A DNA stretch of 57,929 bases. It comes from an uncultured Eubacteriales bacterium (GTDB lineage Bacteria > Bacillota > Clostridia > Lachnospirales > Lachnospiraceae). The number at the start of each line of letters is the position of its first letter. Position 1 is the first letter of the stretch. Both the position numbers and the translations under genes were made by a program. The DNA is taken from the NCBI GenBank assembly GCA_949289145.1, contig CASEML010000035.1, positions 1-57,929 of the forward strand, given 5' to 3'. Below, piece after piece: positions 42,847 through 50,877 of the stretch. A model generated the notes under the pieces. It did not search any database. It was not told where the DNA came from and saw only the letters and a list, made by a program, of their open reading frames with translations.

Positions 42847-43500
42847 GTGAAGCAAGTGATTGTAGATGAACGATTTATCACCTATATTAACTCATTAGAT
42901 AATGGAAATACAGAATTTTTAAACCAGTTAGAACGGCAGGCTCTGCAGACAAAAGTGCCAATTATCAGGCGTGAAATGCAGAGTCTGCTGAAGGTGCTTT
43001 TAGCAATAAAACAGCCAGATTCTATTTTGGAAGTGGGTACTGCAGTTGGATTTTCTGCAATTCTAATGGGTCAATATGGGAAAAAAGACAGCCATATTAC
43101 CACCATAGAAAAATACGAAAAAAGAATTCCTATTGCCAGAGAAAATTTTAAAAAGGCAGCTATGGAGGAAAAAATTACACTTTTAGAAGGGGATGCAATG
43201 GAGATCATGGGGACATTGACGGAACCTTTCGACTTTATTTTTATGGATGCGGCCAAGGGGCAGTATATTAATTTCCTTCCCCAATGTTTAAGGCTTTTAA
43301 AAGTAGGCGGTGTGCTGGTATCAGATAATGTGCTGCAGGATGGTGATATTGTGGAATCCCGTTTTGCAGTGACCAGAAGAAACCGTACCATACACAGCCG
43401 TATGAGGGAATATCTTTATACCTTGAAAAATCATGAGCAGCTATCCACAGCCATTTTACCGTTGGGAGATGGCGTAACCATAAGTACGAGAATAAAATAG
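42847..43500 (+). CDS. trmR: O-methyltransferase, probable tRNA 5-hydroxyuridine methyltransferase
   Basis: A 217-residue O-methyltransferase (YrrM family): IIRREMQSLLKVLLAIKQPD, ILEVGTAVGFSAILMGQYG (SAM loop), FDFIFMDAAKGQYINFLPQC and GGVLVSDNVLQDGDIVESRF. In Bacillus yrrM/trmR methylates 5-hydroxyuridine at tRNA position 34. The U32-type gene that makes the hydroxyl (trhP) is next, as in Bacillus. The start is GTG 42847; GTG 42856 is an alternative that fits an AAAGGTG site about as well. Confidence 0.82.
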   Translation: MKQVIVDERFITYINSLDNGNTEFLNQLERQALQTKVPIIRREMQSLLKVLLAIKQPDSILEVGTAVGFSAILMGQYGKKDSHITTIEKYEKRIPIARENFKKAAMEEKITLLEGDAMEIMGTLTEPFDFIFMDAAKGQYINFLPQCLRLLKVGGVLVSDNVLQDGDIVESRFAVTRRNRTIHSRMREYLYTLKNHEQLSTAILPLGDGVTISTRIK

Positions 43501-43514
43501 AAGGAACGAGAAGG

Positions 43515-44744
43515 ATGAAAAAACCAGAATTATTAATTCCGGCAAGCAGTCTGGAAGTGTTAAAGACCGCAGTTATTTTTGGAGCAGATGCAGTTTATAT
43601 TGGCGGAGAGGCCTACGGACTTCGGGCTAAAGCCAAGAATTTTTCTATGGAAGACATGAAGGAGGGCATTGAATTTGCCCATGCTCACGACGTGCGGGTG
43701 TTTGTTACAGCTAATATATTGGCTCACAATGAAGACCTGCCGGGCGTAGAACAGTACTTTAAAGAATTAAAAGAAATGAAACCAGATGCTTTGATCATTG
43801 CGGATCCGGGTGTGTTTACCATTGCAAGAAGAATATGCCCGGAAATCGAAGCTCATATCAGCACTCAGGCAAATAATACCAATTATATGACTTATAATTT
43901 TTGGCATGAACAGGGAGCGAAGCGAGTTGTGGCTGCCAGAGAGTTATCTCTGGTTGAAATTAAGGAGCTTCGCAGTAAAATACCGGAAGAATTAGAAATC
44001 GAAGCGTTTATTCACGGAGCAATGTGTATTTCTTATTCCGGAAGATGTTTGCTTAGCAACTATTTTACCGGCAGGGATGCTAATAAAGGAGCCTGCACTC
44101 ATCCATGCCGCTGGAAATACGCAGTGGTGGAAGAACAGCGCCCAGGTGAATACCTTCCGGTGTATGAAAATGAAAGAGGAACCTATATCTTTAATTCCAA
44201 AGATTTATGCATGATAGAACATATCCCGGAAATCATAGATGCCGGCATCAACAGCTTAAAAGTGGAAGGACGAATGAAAACCGCTCTGTATGTGGCAACA
44301 GTAGCCAGAACCTATCGCAAAGCTATCGATGATTATTGTGAGTCCGAAGAAAAGTACCGTGCCAACATGGAATGGTACAAAGCGGAAATCGGAAAATGTA
44401 CCTACCGACAGTTTACCACCGGTTTCTTCTTCGGCAAGCCCGATGAAAACACCCAGATTTACGACAGCAACACCTACATGACCGAGTACACTTACCTTGG
44501 AATCGTGGGTGACAAAAACGAAAAAGACCAATATTCCATAGAACAGCGTAACAAATTTACTGTAGGCGAACAAATCGAAGTTATGAAATCAGACGGAACC
44601 AATATAGAAGTAACCGTTCGCTCTATAACCGACGAAGAGGGAACTCAGATGGAGAGTGCGCCGCATCCAAAGCAGAAGCTGTGGATTGATTTGGGGACTC
44701 CTTTGGAACGATATGATATTTTGAGGAGGCATGAGGGAAAGTAG
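43515..44744 (+). CDS. trhP: Peptidase U32 family protein, tRNA uridine hydroxylation (TrhP-like)
   Basis: A 409-residue U32 protein: PELLIPASSLEVLKTAVIFG, GADAVYIGGEAYGLRAKAKN, VFVTANILAHNEDLPGVEQY, EAFIHGAMCISYSGRCLLSN (conserved Cys near a Fe-S cluster), GACTHPCRWKYAVVEE and SLKVEGRMKTALYVATVART. Known members (YegQ/TrhP, YrrN/YrrO) hydroxylate tRNA uridine 34 using prephenate; peptidase activity is largely discounted. It lies just after trmR. Bacillus has two such genes (yrrN, yrrO); only one occurs here. Confidence 0.85.
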   Translation: MKKPELLIPASSLEVLKTAVIFGADAVYIGGEAYGLRAKAKNFSMEDMKEGIEFAHAHDVRVFVTANILAHNEDLPGVEQYFKELKEMKPDALIIADPGVFTIARRICPEIEAHISTQANNTNYMTYNFWHEQGAKRVVAARELSLVEIKELRSKIPEELEIEAFIHGAMCISYSGRCLLSNYFTGRDANKGACTHPCRWKYAVVEEQRPGEYLPVYENERGTYIFNSKDLCMIEHIPEIIDAGINSLKVEGRMKTALYVATVARTYRKAIDDYCESEEKYRANMEWYKAEIGKCTYRQFTTGFFFGKPDENTQIYDSNTYMTEYTYLGIVGDKNEKDQYSIEQRNKFTVGEQIEVMKSDGTNIEVTVRSITDEEGTQMESAPHPKQKLWIDLGTPLERYDILRRHEGK

Positions 44745-45124
44745 CGTGGTAAACGGACGCAGCCGGTACACCGCTCCCAGACAGACTGGGAGCGGTGTAC
44801 CGGCTGCTGTGCGTTGGCAACGGCACATGGCAGCAACCAATTCTATACAGCACAGCCACCAGCATGAGGGCAGATTTATCTGCCCAATATGCGGACTGGT
44901 ATCAAGGTGGAAGGCTCAGGTTGCGTCCGTTTACATTAACCTTATATCGGGACTGCTTAGAACTTCTTCCACCTCGGAACCGGTTACGCCCCACAGTATG
45001 TTACCCACCCCATTCACAACCGTCCCCCCACCTCGCCCCTCACTGCAATTTGCACATAAATCCTCCCGAATCCCAAAAAAAATTGTGAAACAATTCCAAA
45101 AAACAAAAACCAACAAATTTTTAC
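44745..45124. other. Non-coding stretch with inverted-repeat element
   Basis: No real gene: plus-strand ORFs here give low-complexity Ser/Pro/Arg-rich translations without family likeness. The first half is the inverted-repeat element (44749-44934); the second half (44935-45124) is C-rich on the plus strand with nothing recognised. Confidence 0.6.
44749..44934. repeat. 186-bp element with 16-bp terminal inverted repeats and nested hairpins
   Basis: The ends 44749-44764 and 44919-44934 are inverted copies matching at 15 of 16 positions (GTAAACGGACGC at the outside). Inside is a perfect 21-bp G+C-rich hairpin (44760-44780 with 44786-44806, loop ACAGA) and a 7-bp hairpin GGGCAGA/TCTGCCC (44868-44885). 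No T-run follows the large hairpin, so it is not an ordinary terminator. Size and structure fit a MITE or an extragenic palindromic element; no flanking target duplication is obvious. Confidence 0.6.
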
Positions 45125-45153
45125 TTGCTTTTTTTAAAAGAATAGGGTATCTT
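45125..45153 (+). promoter_or_regulatory. Putative promoter of glnN
   Basis: TTGCTT (45125-45130), 17-base spacer, TATCTT (45148-45153). Transcription would start at about 45160, exactly at the first base of the leader hairpin described next. Confidence 0.55.
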
Positions 45154-45159
45154 ATAAAA

Positions 45160-45222
45160 GAACGGTGAATGCCGTTAGGATTTGAGCGAACAAGGGTGTT
45201 CCATTTTGGACACCCTTTTTTT
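45160..45222 (+). promoter_or_regulatory. glnN leader: hairpins and conditional terminator
   Basis: Hairpin 1: AACGG/CCGTT (45161-45165, 45172-45176), six-base loop TGAATG. Hairpin 2: GAAC/GTTC (45188-45191, 45198-45201), six-base loop AAGGGT. Terminator: GGGTGTTCC (45194-45202) with GGACACCC (45208-45215), one bulge, then seven Ts. Hairpin 2 and the terminator share bases and exclude each other. Loop 2 has A at position 1 and G at position 4, the form bound by ANTAR antiterminators; loop 1 does not. A plain upstream terminator is the alternative. Confidence 0.55.
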
Positions 45223-45301
45223 GCATTTTTAGATATTTTGTTACATATAATGTAATAAAATGATAAAAACGTATTCTTAAACAGGAAAGGAAAGGGATAT
45301 T

Positions 45302-47413
45302 ATGAGCGAAAAATTTAATGTGGAAGAAATCTTCGCAGAAGACGTATTTACTTTAGGAAAGATGAAAGAATATTTACCAAAAAAAGTATTTGCGGAAGTT
45401 AAAAATGTAATGGAAAATGGTGGCGAATTATCACTGGCTACGGCAGATGTTGTTGCTAATGCAATGAAAGACTGGGCAGAAGAAAAAGGCGCCACACACT
45501 ATACACACTGGTTCCAGCCTTTAACAGGTGTAACTGCAGAAAAACATGATGCGTTTGTTACACATCCTGATTCAGAAGGAAAAATGATTACAGAATTTTC
45601 CGGAAAAGAATTGATCAAGGGAGAACCAGATGCTTCTTCTTTCCCATCAGGTGGTTTGAGAGCTACATTTGAAGCAAGAGGATATACAGCATGGGATATT
45701 ACTTCACCGGCATTTATTAAAGAAGATGCAACAGGAGCAATTCTTTGTATTCCTACAGCATTCTGTTCCTACACAGGCGAAGCTCTTGACAAGAAGACCC
45801 CATTACTTCGCTCAATGGAAGCTGTCAGCGAACAGGCGCTGCGTATTGTTCGTTTATTTGGAAACACAGAGGCTACAAAAGTAACTGCTTCTGTAGGACC
45901 AGAACAGGAATACTTCCTGGTAGACAGACAAAAGTATTTACAGAGAAAAGACTTGATTTATGCGGGACGTACATTATTTGGTGCACCTGCTCCTAAGGGA
46001 CAGGAAATGGATGACCATTACTTTGGTGTAATCAGAGAACGTGTAGGTGCCTACATGAAAGATTTAAATAAAGAATTATGGAAACTGGGTGTTACAGCTA
46101 AGACACAGCATAATGAAGTTGCTCCTGGCCAGCATGAATTAGCACCAATTTATGAAACGGCTAATATTGCAGTAGACCACAATCAGTTAGTAATGGAAAC
46201 AATGAAGAAAGTAGCTGTGCGTCATGGAATGGCTTGTCTTCTTCATGAAAAACCATTTGCAGGTGTAAACGGTTCTGGTAAACATGACAACTGGTCATTA
46301 ACAACAGATAACGGAGTTAACTTACTAGATCCGGGTGAAACACCAAATGAAAATATCCAGTTCCTGTTAGTATTGGCTTGTATCATGAAAGCTGTTGACA
46401 CACATGCAGATTTATTGCGTCAGTCAGCATCCGACGTAGGAAATGATCATAGATTGGGAGCTAACGAAGCGCCTCCAGCAATTATTTCCATGTTTTTAGG
46501 TGATCAGTTAGAAGATGTAGTAAAGCAGTTAATTGAAACAGGTGAAGCTAAGAACTGCAGAGAAGGAGGTAAACTGGAAACAGGTGTCTCCACACTTCCT
46601 GACTTAACAAAAGATGCCACAGACAGAAACAGAACATCACCATTTGCATTTACAGGTAACAAGTTTGAATTCCGTATGGTTGGTTCTGCTGATTCTATCG
46701 CAAGCCCTAATACCACATTGAATGCAATTGTTGCAGAAGCATTCTGCGAAGCAGCAGATGTTCTTGAAAAGGCAGATGACTTTGACATGGCTGTACATGA
46801 TCTGATTAAAGAATATATGACAAAGCATCAGAGGATTATATTCAATGGAAACGGATATTCAGATGAATGGGTAGCAGAAGCTGAAAGACGTGGATTGCCA
46901 AATATTAAGTCAATGGTAGAAGCAGTTGAAACATTAACAACAGATAAAGCAGTTAAATTATTTGAAAAATTCCATATCTTTACAAAAGCTGAATTGGAGG
47001 CACGTGAAGAAGTTCTATATGAAACATATGCTAAGACGATTAACATTGAAGCATTAACAATGATTGATATGGCAAGCAAGCAGATCATTCCTGCTGTTGT
47101 AAAATATACAAAAACACTGGCTGATACAGTAAATGCTGTAAAAGAGGCAGGTGCAGACACATCAGTACAGGCAGCATTATTGGCTGACACAAGCAAATAT
47201 CTGGCAGAAGCAAAAGCAGCATTAACTAAGTTAACAGAAGAAACAACAAAAGCTGCTGCAATTGAGTGCATTAAGACACAGGCGTTTGCTTACAAGGATA
47301 ATGTAAAGACAGCTATGGACGAATTAAGAGCACCTGTAGATGCACTTGAAATGATCGTAGATAAAGAAGCATGGCCAATGCCATCTTATGGAGATTTAAT
47401 TTTCGAAGTATAA
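45302..47413 (+). CDS. glnN: Glutamine synthetase type III
   Basis: A 703-residue GSIII enzyme. N-terminal part: [20 protein letters not shown]. Core: [31 protein letters not shown] (metal Glu), [40 protein letters not shown] and [20 protein letters not shown]. Type III enzymes are about twice the length of class I subunits and common in Bacteroides and Clostridia. It makes glutamine from glutamate, ammonia and ATP in the cytoplasm. Preceded by the leader at 45160-45222 and followed by a strong terminator: it is a single-gene transcript. AGGAAAGGAAAGGG serves as ribosome site. Confidence 0.95.
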   Translation: MSEKFNVEEIFAEDVFTLGKMKEYLPKKVFAEVKNVMENGGELSLATADVVANAMKDWAEEKGATHYTHWFQPLTGVTAEKHDAFVTHPDSEGKMITEFSGKELIKGEPDASSFPSGGLRATFEARGYTAWDITSPAFIKEDATGAILCIPTAFCSYTGEALDKKTPLLRSMEAVSEQALRIVRLFGNTEATKVTASVGPEQEYFLVDRQKYLQRKDLIYAGRTLFGAPAPKGQEMDDHYFGVIRERVGAYMKDLNKELWKLGVTAKTQHNEVAPGQHELAPIYETANIAVDHNQLVMETMKKVAVRHGMACLLHEKPFAGVNGSGKHDNWSLTTDNGVNLLDPGETPNENIQFLLVLACIMKAVDTHADLLRQSASDVGNDHRLGANEAPPAIISMFLGDQLEDVVKQLIETGEAKNCREGGKLETGVSTLPDLTKDATDRNRTSPFAFTGNKFEFRMVGSADSIASPNTTLNAIVAEAFCEAADVLEKADDFDMAVHDLIKEYMTKHQRIIFNGNGYSDEWVAEAERRGLPNIKSMVEAVETLTTDKAVKLFEKFHIFTKAELEAREEVLYETYAKTINIEALTMIDMASKQIIPAVVKYTKTLADTVNAVKEAGADTSVQAALLADTSKYLAEAKAALTKLTEETTKAAAIECIKTQAFAYKDNVKTAMDELRAPVDALEMIVDKEAWPMPSYGDLIFEV

Positions 47414-47426
47414 GAAAAAGTATAGT

Positions 47427-47459
47427 GGGCGGATTCGTGAAAGCGGATCTGCCCTTTTT
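47427..47459 (+). terminator. Terminator of glnN
   Basis: A 12-bp stem including three G-U pairs (47427-47438 with 47443-47454), capped by a GAAA tetraloop, is followed by TTTTT. It starts 14 bp after the glnN stop. Confidence 0.85.
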
Positions 47460-47650
47460 CTGCGTGGGAATTGTAACGATCAAAACTAATGGTTTCTGGG
47501 ACGCTCATAAGCAGTGGATTTTACATTTGCGTTGCCTCTGCCCGCCAAGAAAGAAGCGGCACCGCCTATGTGCGTCCATTGAAACCAATAAGTATTAAGA
47601 AAACATTGTCCCCCATATCTTAAAAATTTTTAAAAATTTGCATAAACTAC
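47460..47650. other. Non-coding stretch with imperfect inverted repeat
   Basis: Between the glnN terminator and the mbl promoter, AATGGTTTCTGGGACGC (47488-47504) and GCGTCCATTGAAACCAAT (47572-47589) form an imperfect inverted repeat about 100 bp across. The interior is richer in G+C than its surroundings. A plus ORF through it has no likeness to a protein. Confidence 0.4.
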
Positions 47651-47679
47651 TTTAAAAAAGGAAAATAATTGTATATAAT
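47651..47679 (+). promoter_or_regulatory. Putative promoter of mbl
   Basis: TTTAAA (47651-47656), 17-base spacer, perfect TATAAT (47674-47679), about 80 bp ahead of the mbl start. Confidence 0.6.
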
Positions 47680-47760
47680 AAGTAACGAGTATGTTTACTT
47701 ACTAATTAGAATAGAAAAATAGATGATTATAGATAGACAGCAGAAAGGGGACCATGAAAG

Positions 47761-48750
47761 ATGGCAGCAGATATTGGAATAGATTTAGGAACCGCAAGCA
47801 TTCTTGTATATATCAAAGGAAAAGGTGTTGTGTTAAAGGAACCTTCAGTAGTTGCCTTTGACAGAGATACCAATAAAATCAAGGCAATTGGCGAGGATGC
47901 AAGACAGATGCTTGGTAGAACACCGGGAAACATTGTGGCAGTAAGACCACTTCGTCAGGGTGTAATTTCAGATTATACAGTTACAGAAAAAATGTTAAAA
48001 TACTTTATTCAGAAGGCAATGGGAAAAAAAACCTTCCGTAAGCCTAGAATCAGTGTCTGCGTGCCAAGTGGTGTAACTGAAGTTGAAAAAAAAGCTGTAG
48101 AGGATGCTACCTGGGAAGCAGGAGCAAGAGAAGTTTCTATTATAGAGGAACCAATTGCGGCAGCCATCGGAGCCGGAATTGATATTGCAAAACCATGCGG
48201 AAATATGATCGTAGATATCGGCGGTGGTACTGCAGATATTGCCGTTATCTCTTTGGGCGGTACCGTAGTAAGTACCTCCATCAAGATTGCGGGCGATAAC
48301 TTTGATGAAGCAATTGTCAGATATATGCGTAAAAAGCACAATCTGTTGATTGGTGAACGAACTGCAGAGGATATTAAAATAAAAATCGGTTCTGCATTTA
48401 AACGTGCAGAAGTAGACACCATGGATGTAAGAGGAAGAAATCTTGTTACTGGTCTTCCGAAGACAGTAACCGTTACCTCAGAAGAAACAGAAGAAGCGCT
48501 TCGGGATACTACAGCACAGATTGTAGAAGCAGTTCACAGCGTATTGGAGAAAACACCGCCGGAACTGGCAGCGGATATTGCAGACAGGGGAATTGTATTA
48601 ACCGGTGGCGGAAGTCTTTTGAGAGGTTTGGAAGAATTGATCGAGCACAAAACAGGTATTAATACAATGACAGCAGAAGAACCAATGACCTGTGTTGCAA
48701 TCGGTACTGGTAAATTCGTAGAATTTATGAGTGGAAGACGTGACGAGTAG
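47761..48750 (+). CDS. mbl: MreB-like actin, Mbl type
   Basis: A 329-residue bacterial actin. Phosphate 1 motif [40 protein letters not shown], connect 1 [18 protein letters not shown], phosphate 2 [19 protein letters not shown] and adenosine motif [20 protein letters not shown]. It polymerises under the membrane and guides lateral wall synthesis. Gene order mbl then two FlgF/FlgG-like genes matches Bacillus mbl-flhO-flhP, supporting Mbl over MreB. AGAAAGGGG precedes the ATG region. Confidence 0.9.
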   Translation: MAADIGIDLGTASILVYIKGKGVVLKEPSVVAFDRDTNKIKAIGEDARQMLGRTPGNIVAVRPLRQGVISDYTVTEKMLKYFIQKAMGKKTFRKPRISVCVPSGVTEVEKKAVEDATWEAGAREVSIIEEPIAAAIGAGIDIAKPCGNMIVDIGGGTADIAVISLGGTVVSTSIKIAGDNFDEAIVRYMRKKHNLLIGERTAEDIKIKIGSAFKRAEVDTMDVRGRNLVTGLPKTVTVTSEETEEALRDTTAQIVEAVHSVLEKTPPELAADIADRGIVLTGGGSLLRGLEELIEHKTGINTMTAEEPMTCVAIGTGKFVEFMSGRRDE

Positions 48751-48787
48751 GGGATTTGCATAAAATAATGTTTGGGAGGACAACAAA

Positions 48788-49561
48788 ATGGTAAAAGGAT
48801 TGTATACGGCCTATACAGGTATGATACATCAGCAAAAACGTCTGGATGTGATCAGCAATAATCTTGCTAATTCAGCAACTGTGGGATTCAAGAGAGAGGG
48901 TGCGACGGCAAGAGCTTTTGATGATGAATTGGCAATTAAGATTAAGGACAGTTCAGAAGGATTCGTAAACAGGGGAATCGGAAATATGAGTATGGGGGTG
49001 AAATTTGGAGAAACCTATCGAGATTACACTCAAGGTTCCCTTAGAGTGACAGATAATACTTATGATCTGGCTCTTTCTGGAGATGGCTTTTTCCAGATCT
49101 CATTCACCAATAAGCAGGGAGAAACTTCCGTAAAGCTTACCAGAGACGGAAGCTTTACCGTTAATGTGGAAGGCTATTTAGTGACAAAGGACGGAGATTT
49201 TGTTTTGGGAACCGACGGTTCGCCAATCCAGATCGATCCAAATTCAGAAACCACAATTGATACGGCGGGAAGGATTATTCAGGACGATGCAGTGGTTGCC
49301 AACATAGCTGTAGTGGATGTGGAAGATTACAATTATTTGCAGAAGTACGGTGAAAATATGTATGACCTGGTAGCAGGCGGGCAGCTGACAGAATCTGCGG
49401 CGGCAGTAGAGCAGGGGTGCTTAGAACAGTCAAATGTTCAGGTAGTAAAAGAAATGGTTGAAATGATTAATGTAACCAGAGCATACGAAACTAACCAGAA
49501 GGCAATTCAGGCAGTAGATGAAACTTTGGATAAAGCAGTAAATCAGGTAGGTAAGGTATAA
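48788..49561 (+). CDS. flgF: Flagellar basal-body rod protein, FlgF/FlhO type
   Basis: A 257-residue FlgE/F/G-family protein. VKGLYTAYTGMIHQQKRLDV and SNNLANSATVGFKREG are the N-terminal rod/hook signature; LALSGDGFFQISFTNKQGET is the central FlgF/G beta domain; EQSNVQVVKEMVEMINVTRA and the C-terminal helix end the protein. No signal peptide: it is exported by the flagellar type III apparatus. It follows mbl by 37 bp, the FlhO position in Bacillus. Confidence 0.88.
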   Translation: MVKGLYTAYTGMIHQQKRLDVISNNLANSATVGFKREGATARAFDDELAIKIKDSSEGFVNRGIGNMSMGVKFGETYRDYTQGSLRVTDNTYDLALSGDGFFQISFTNKQGETSVKLTRDGSFTVNVEGYLVTKDGDFVLGTDGSPIQIDPNSETTIDTAGRIIQDDAVVANIAVVDVEDYNYLQKYGENMYDLVAGGQLTESAAAVEQGCLEQSNVQVVKEMVEMINVTRAYETNQKAIQAVDETLDKAVNQVGKV

Positions 49562-49581
49562 TAGAAGAGGAGTGGAAAGGT

Positions 49582-50400
49582 ATGATGCGTTCTTTATGGA
49601 CTGCTGCATCAGGAATGATAGCACAGCAGACAAATGTTGATACAATATCCAACAATTTGGCAAATGTAAACACAACAGGTTATAAAGCACAGACAGCAGA
49701 GTTTAAGTCTTTGCTGTATCAAAATTTGCAGACAAGAACTACAACAGCAAATGGTGAAAATAAGCCTATTCCGGCTGAGGTGGGATTAGGTGTAAGAAAT
49801 TCTTCCATTACAACAAAGTTTTCTCAGGGCTCCTTTATAGAGTCCAGCAGCGATACGGCGTTTGCCATTAATGGAGATGGATTTTTTGCAGTGCAGGGAA
49901 CAGATGGAGAAACTTACTATACAAGAAATGGTAATTTTACATATGCAGTTGGAACACAGGGAATGATGCTGACTACCACGGATGGATTTCCTGTATTGGA
50001 TACAACCGGTCAGCCCATCGTATTTGATACATCACAATATGACATGTCTAAAGTGCAGACTACCACGGACGGAAAATTCGGATATTTAGATGAAAACAAC
50101 AATTATGTGGATTTAGGAATTCAGATTGGGTTGTTCCAGTTTAATAATCCCAGTGGTTTAGAGAAGATGGCAGGAAGCTTATATGCAGAAACAGCTGCCT
50201 CAGGACAAGCAATTAATGAATCTGTTACGGATACAGTGAAAAAATCAACTATAAAAAGCGGCTATCTGGAAGGGTCTAATGTACAGGTGGCAGATGAGAT
50301 GGTAAATTTAATCGTAGCACAGAGAGCGTATGAAATGAACTCTAAGGCGATTCAGGCATCCGATGAAATGCTGAGTCAGGCAAACCAGTTGAGAAGATAG
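49582..50400 (+). CDS. flgG: Flagellar distal rod protein, FlgG/FlhP type
   Basis: A 272-residue rod protein: MRSLWTAASGMIAQQTNVDT, SNNLANVNTTGYKAQTAEFK, the FlgG-like AINGDGFFAVQGTDGETYYT, TRNGNFTYAV and C-terminal LEGSNVQVADEMVNLIVAQR and AYEMNSKAIQASDEMLSQAN. It builds the distal rod through the cell wall. 20 bp after flgF and with AGAGGAG ribosome site; followed directly by the rod-binding gene. Confidence 0.92.
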   Translation: MMRSLWTAASGMIAQQTNVDTISNNLANVNTTGYKAQTAEFKSLLYQNLQTRTTTANGENKPIPAEVGLGVRNSSITTKFSQGSFIESSSDTAFAINGDGFFAVQGTDGETYYTRNGNFTYAVGTQGMMLTTTDGFPVLDTTGQPIVFDTSQYDMSKVQTTTDGKFGYLDENNNYVDLGIQIGLFQFNNPSGLEKMAGSLYAETAASGQAINESVTDTVKKSTIKSGYLEGSNVQVADEMVNLIVAQRAYEMNSKAIQASDEMLSQANQLRR

Positions 50401-50412
50401 TAGGTGATAAAA

Positions 50413-50763
50413 ATGGATATTTCATCAATACAGGCAATGGCAAATCAGTATACCGCAGACAGTAGTTCTGCTGCTAAATTAGAGAGCAGTTTAAATGCAG
50501 ATTACAGTAATGCTACCAGTGAAGAACTGATGGATGTATGTAAGGAATTTGAAACATATTTTGTAGAGCAGATTTTAAAGGAAATGCGAAAGACCATTCC
50601 GGAAAGTGAAAGTTCCTCATCTTCCACTTCCTTTATGAAGGAATATTATGAGGATAGCCTCTATCAGGAATATGCAAAGGCCATTACGGAACAGGGTGAT
50701 GGTGTAGGACTGGCAAAGACCTTGTACGAACAGATGAAACGTAATTATAATATTGAAGATTAG
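50413..50763 (+). CDS. flgJ: Rod-binding protein (FlgJ N-terminal domain)
   Basis: A 116-residue protein matching the FlgJ rod-binding domain: LMDVCKEFETYFVEQILKEM, RKTIPES and DSLYQEYAKAITEQGDGVGL with ATLYEQM-like end (AKTLYEQM). It lacks the muramidase half of enterobacterial FlgJ, usual in Gram-positives, so a separate enzyme must open the wall. The ATG 50413 is chosen because AGGTGA sits correctly upstream. Ends the mbl-flgF-flgG-flgJ set. Confidence 0.88.
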   Translation: MDISSIQAMANQYTADSSSAAKLESSLNADYSNATSEELMDVCKEFETYFVEQILKEMRKTIPESESSSSSTSFMKEYYEDSLYQEYAKAITEQGDGVGLAKTLYEQMKRNYNIED

Positions 50764-50785
50764 TTTGCATGTAAGGTGCAGAGTC

Positions 50786-50830
50786 AAAAAGCCGTTACCT
50801 GCAGGAGATTCCCTGCCGGGCGGCTTTTCT
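50786..50830 (+). terminator. Terminator of flagellar rod operon
   Basis: AAAAGCCG and CGGCTTTT pair around a shorter inner stem (CAGG/CCTG) and run into TTTTCTT. It separates flgJ from recD2. Confidence 0.8.
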
Positions 50831-50877
50831 TATTATACCGATTATACCGATATCAAGGAAGGAGGGATGAGGATCAT

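Noticed and set aside
44731-45168. Open frame of 145 codons on the plus strand
   Set aside because: It overlaps the inverted-repeat element, has low-complexity composition and no ribosome site; it resembles no protein.
45160-45300. Glutamine riboswitch (glnA motif) before glnN
   Set aside because: The known consensus is not visible; two simple hairpins and a terminator explain the leader better.
47371-47598. 75-codon plus-strand ORF crossing the glnN end and terminator
   Set aside because: It overlaps glnN in another frame and runs through a clear terminator hairpin.
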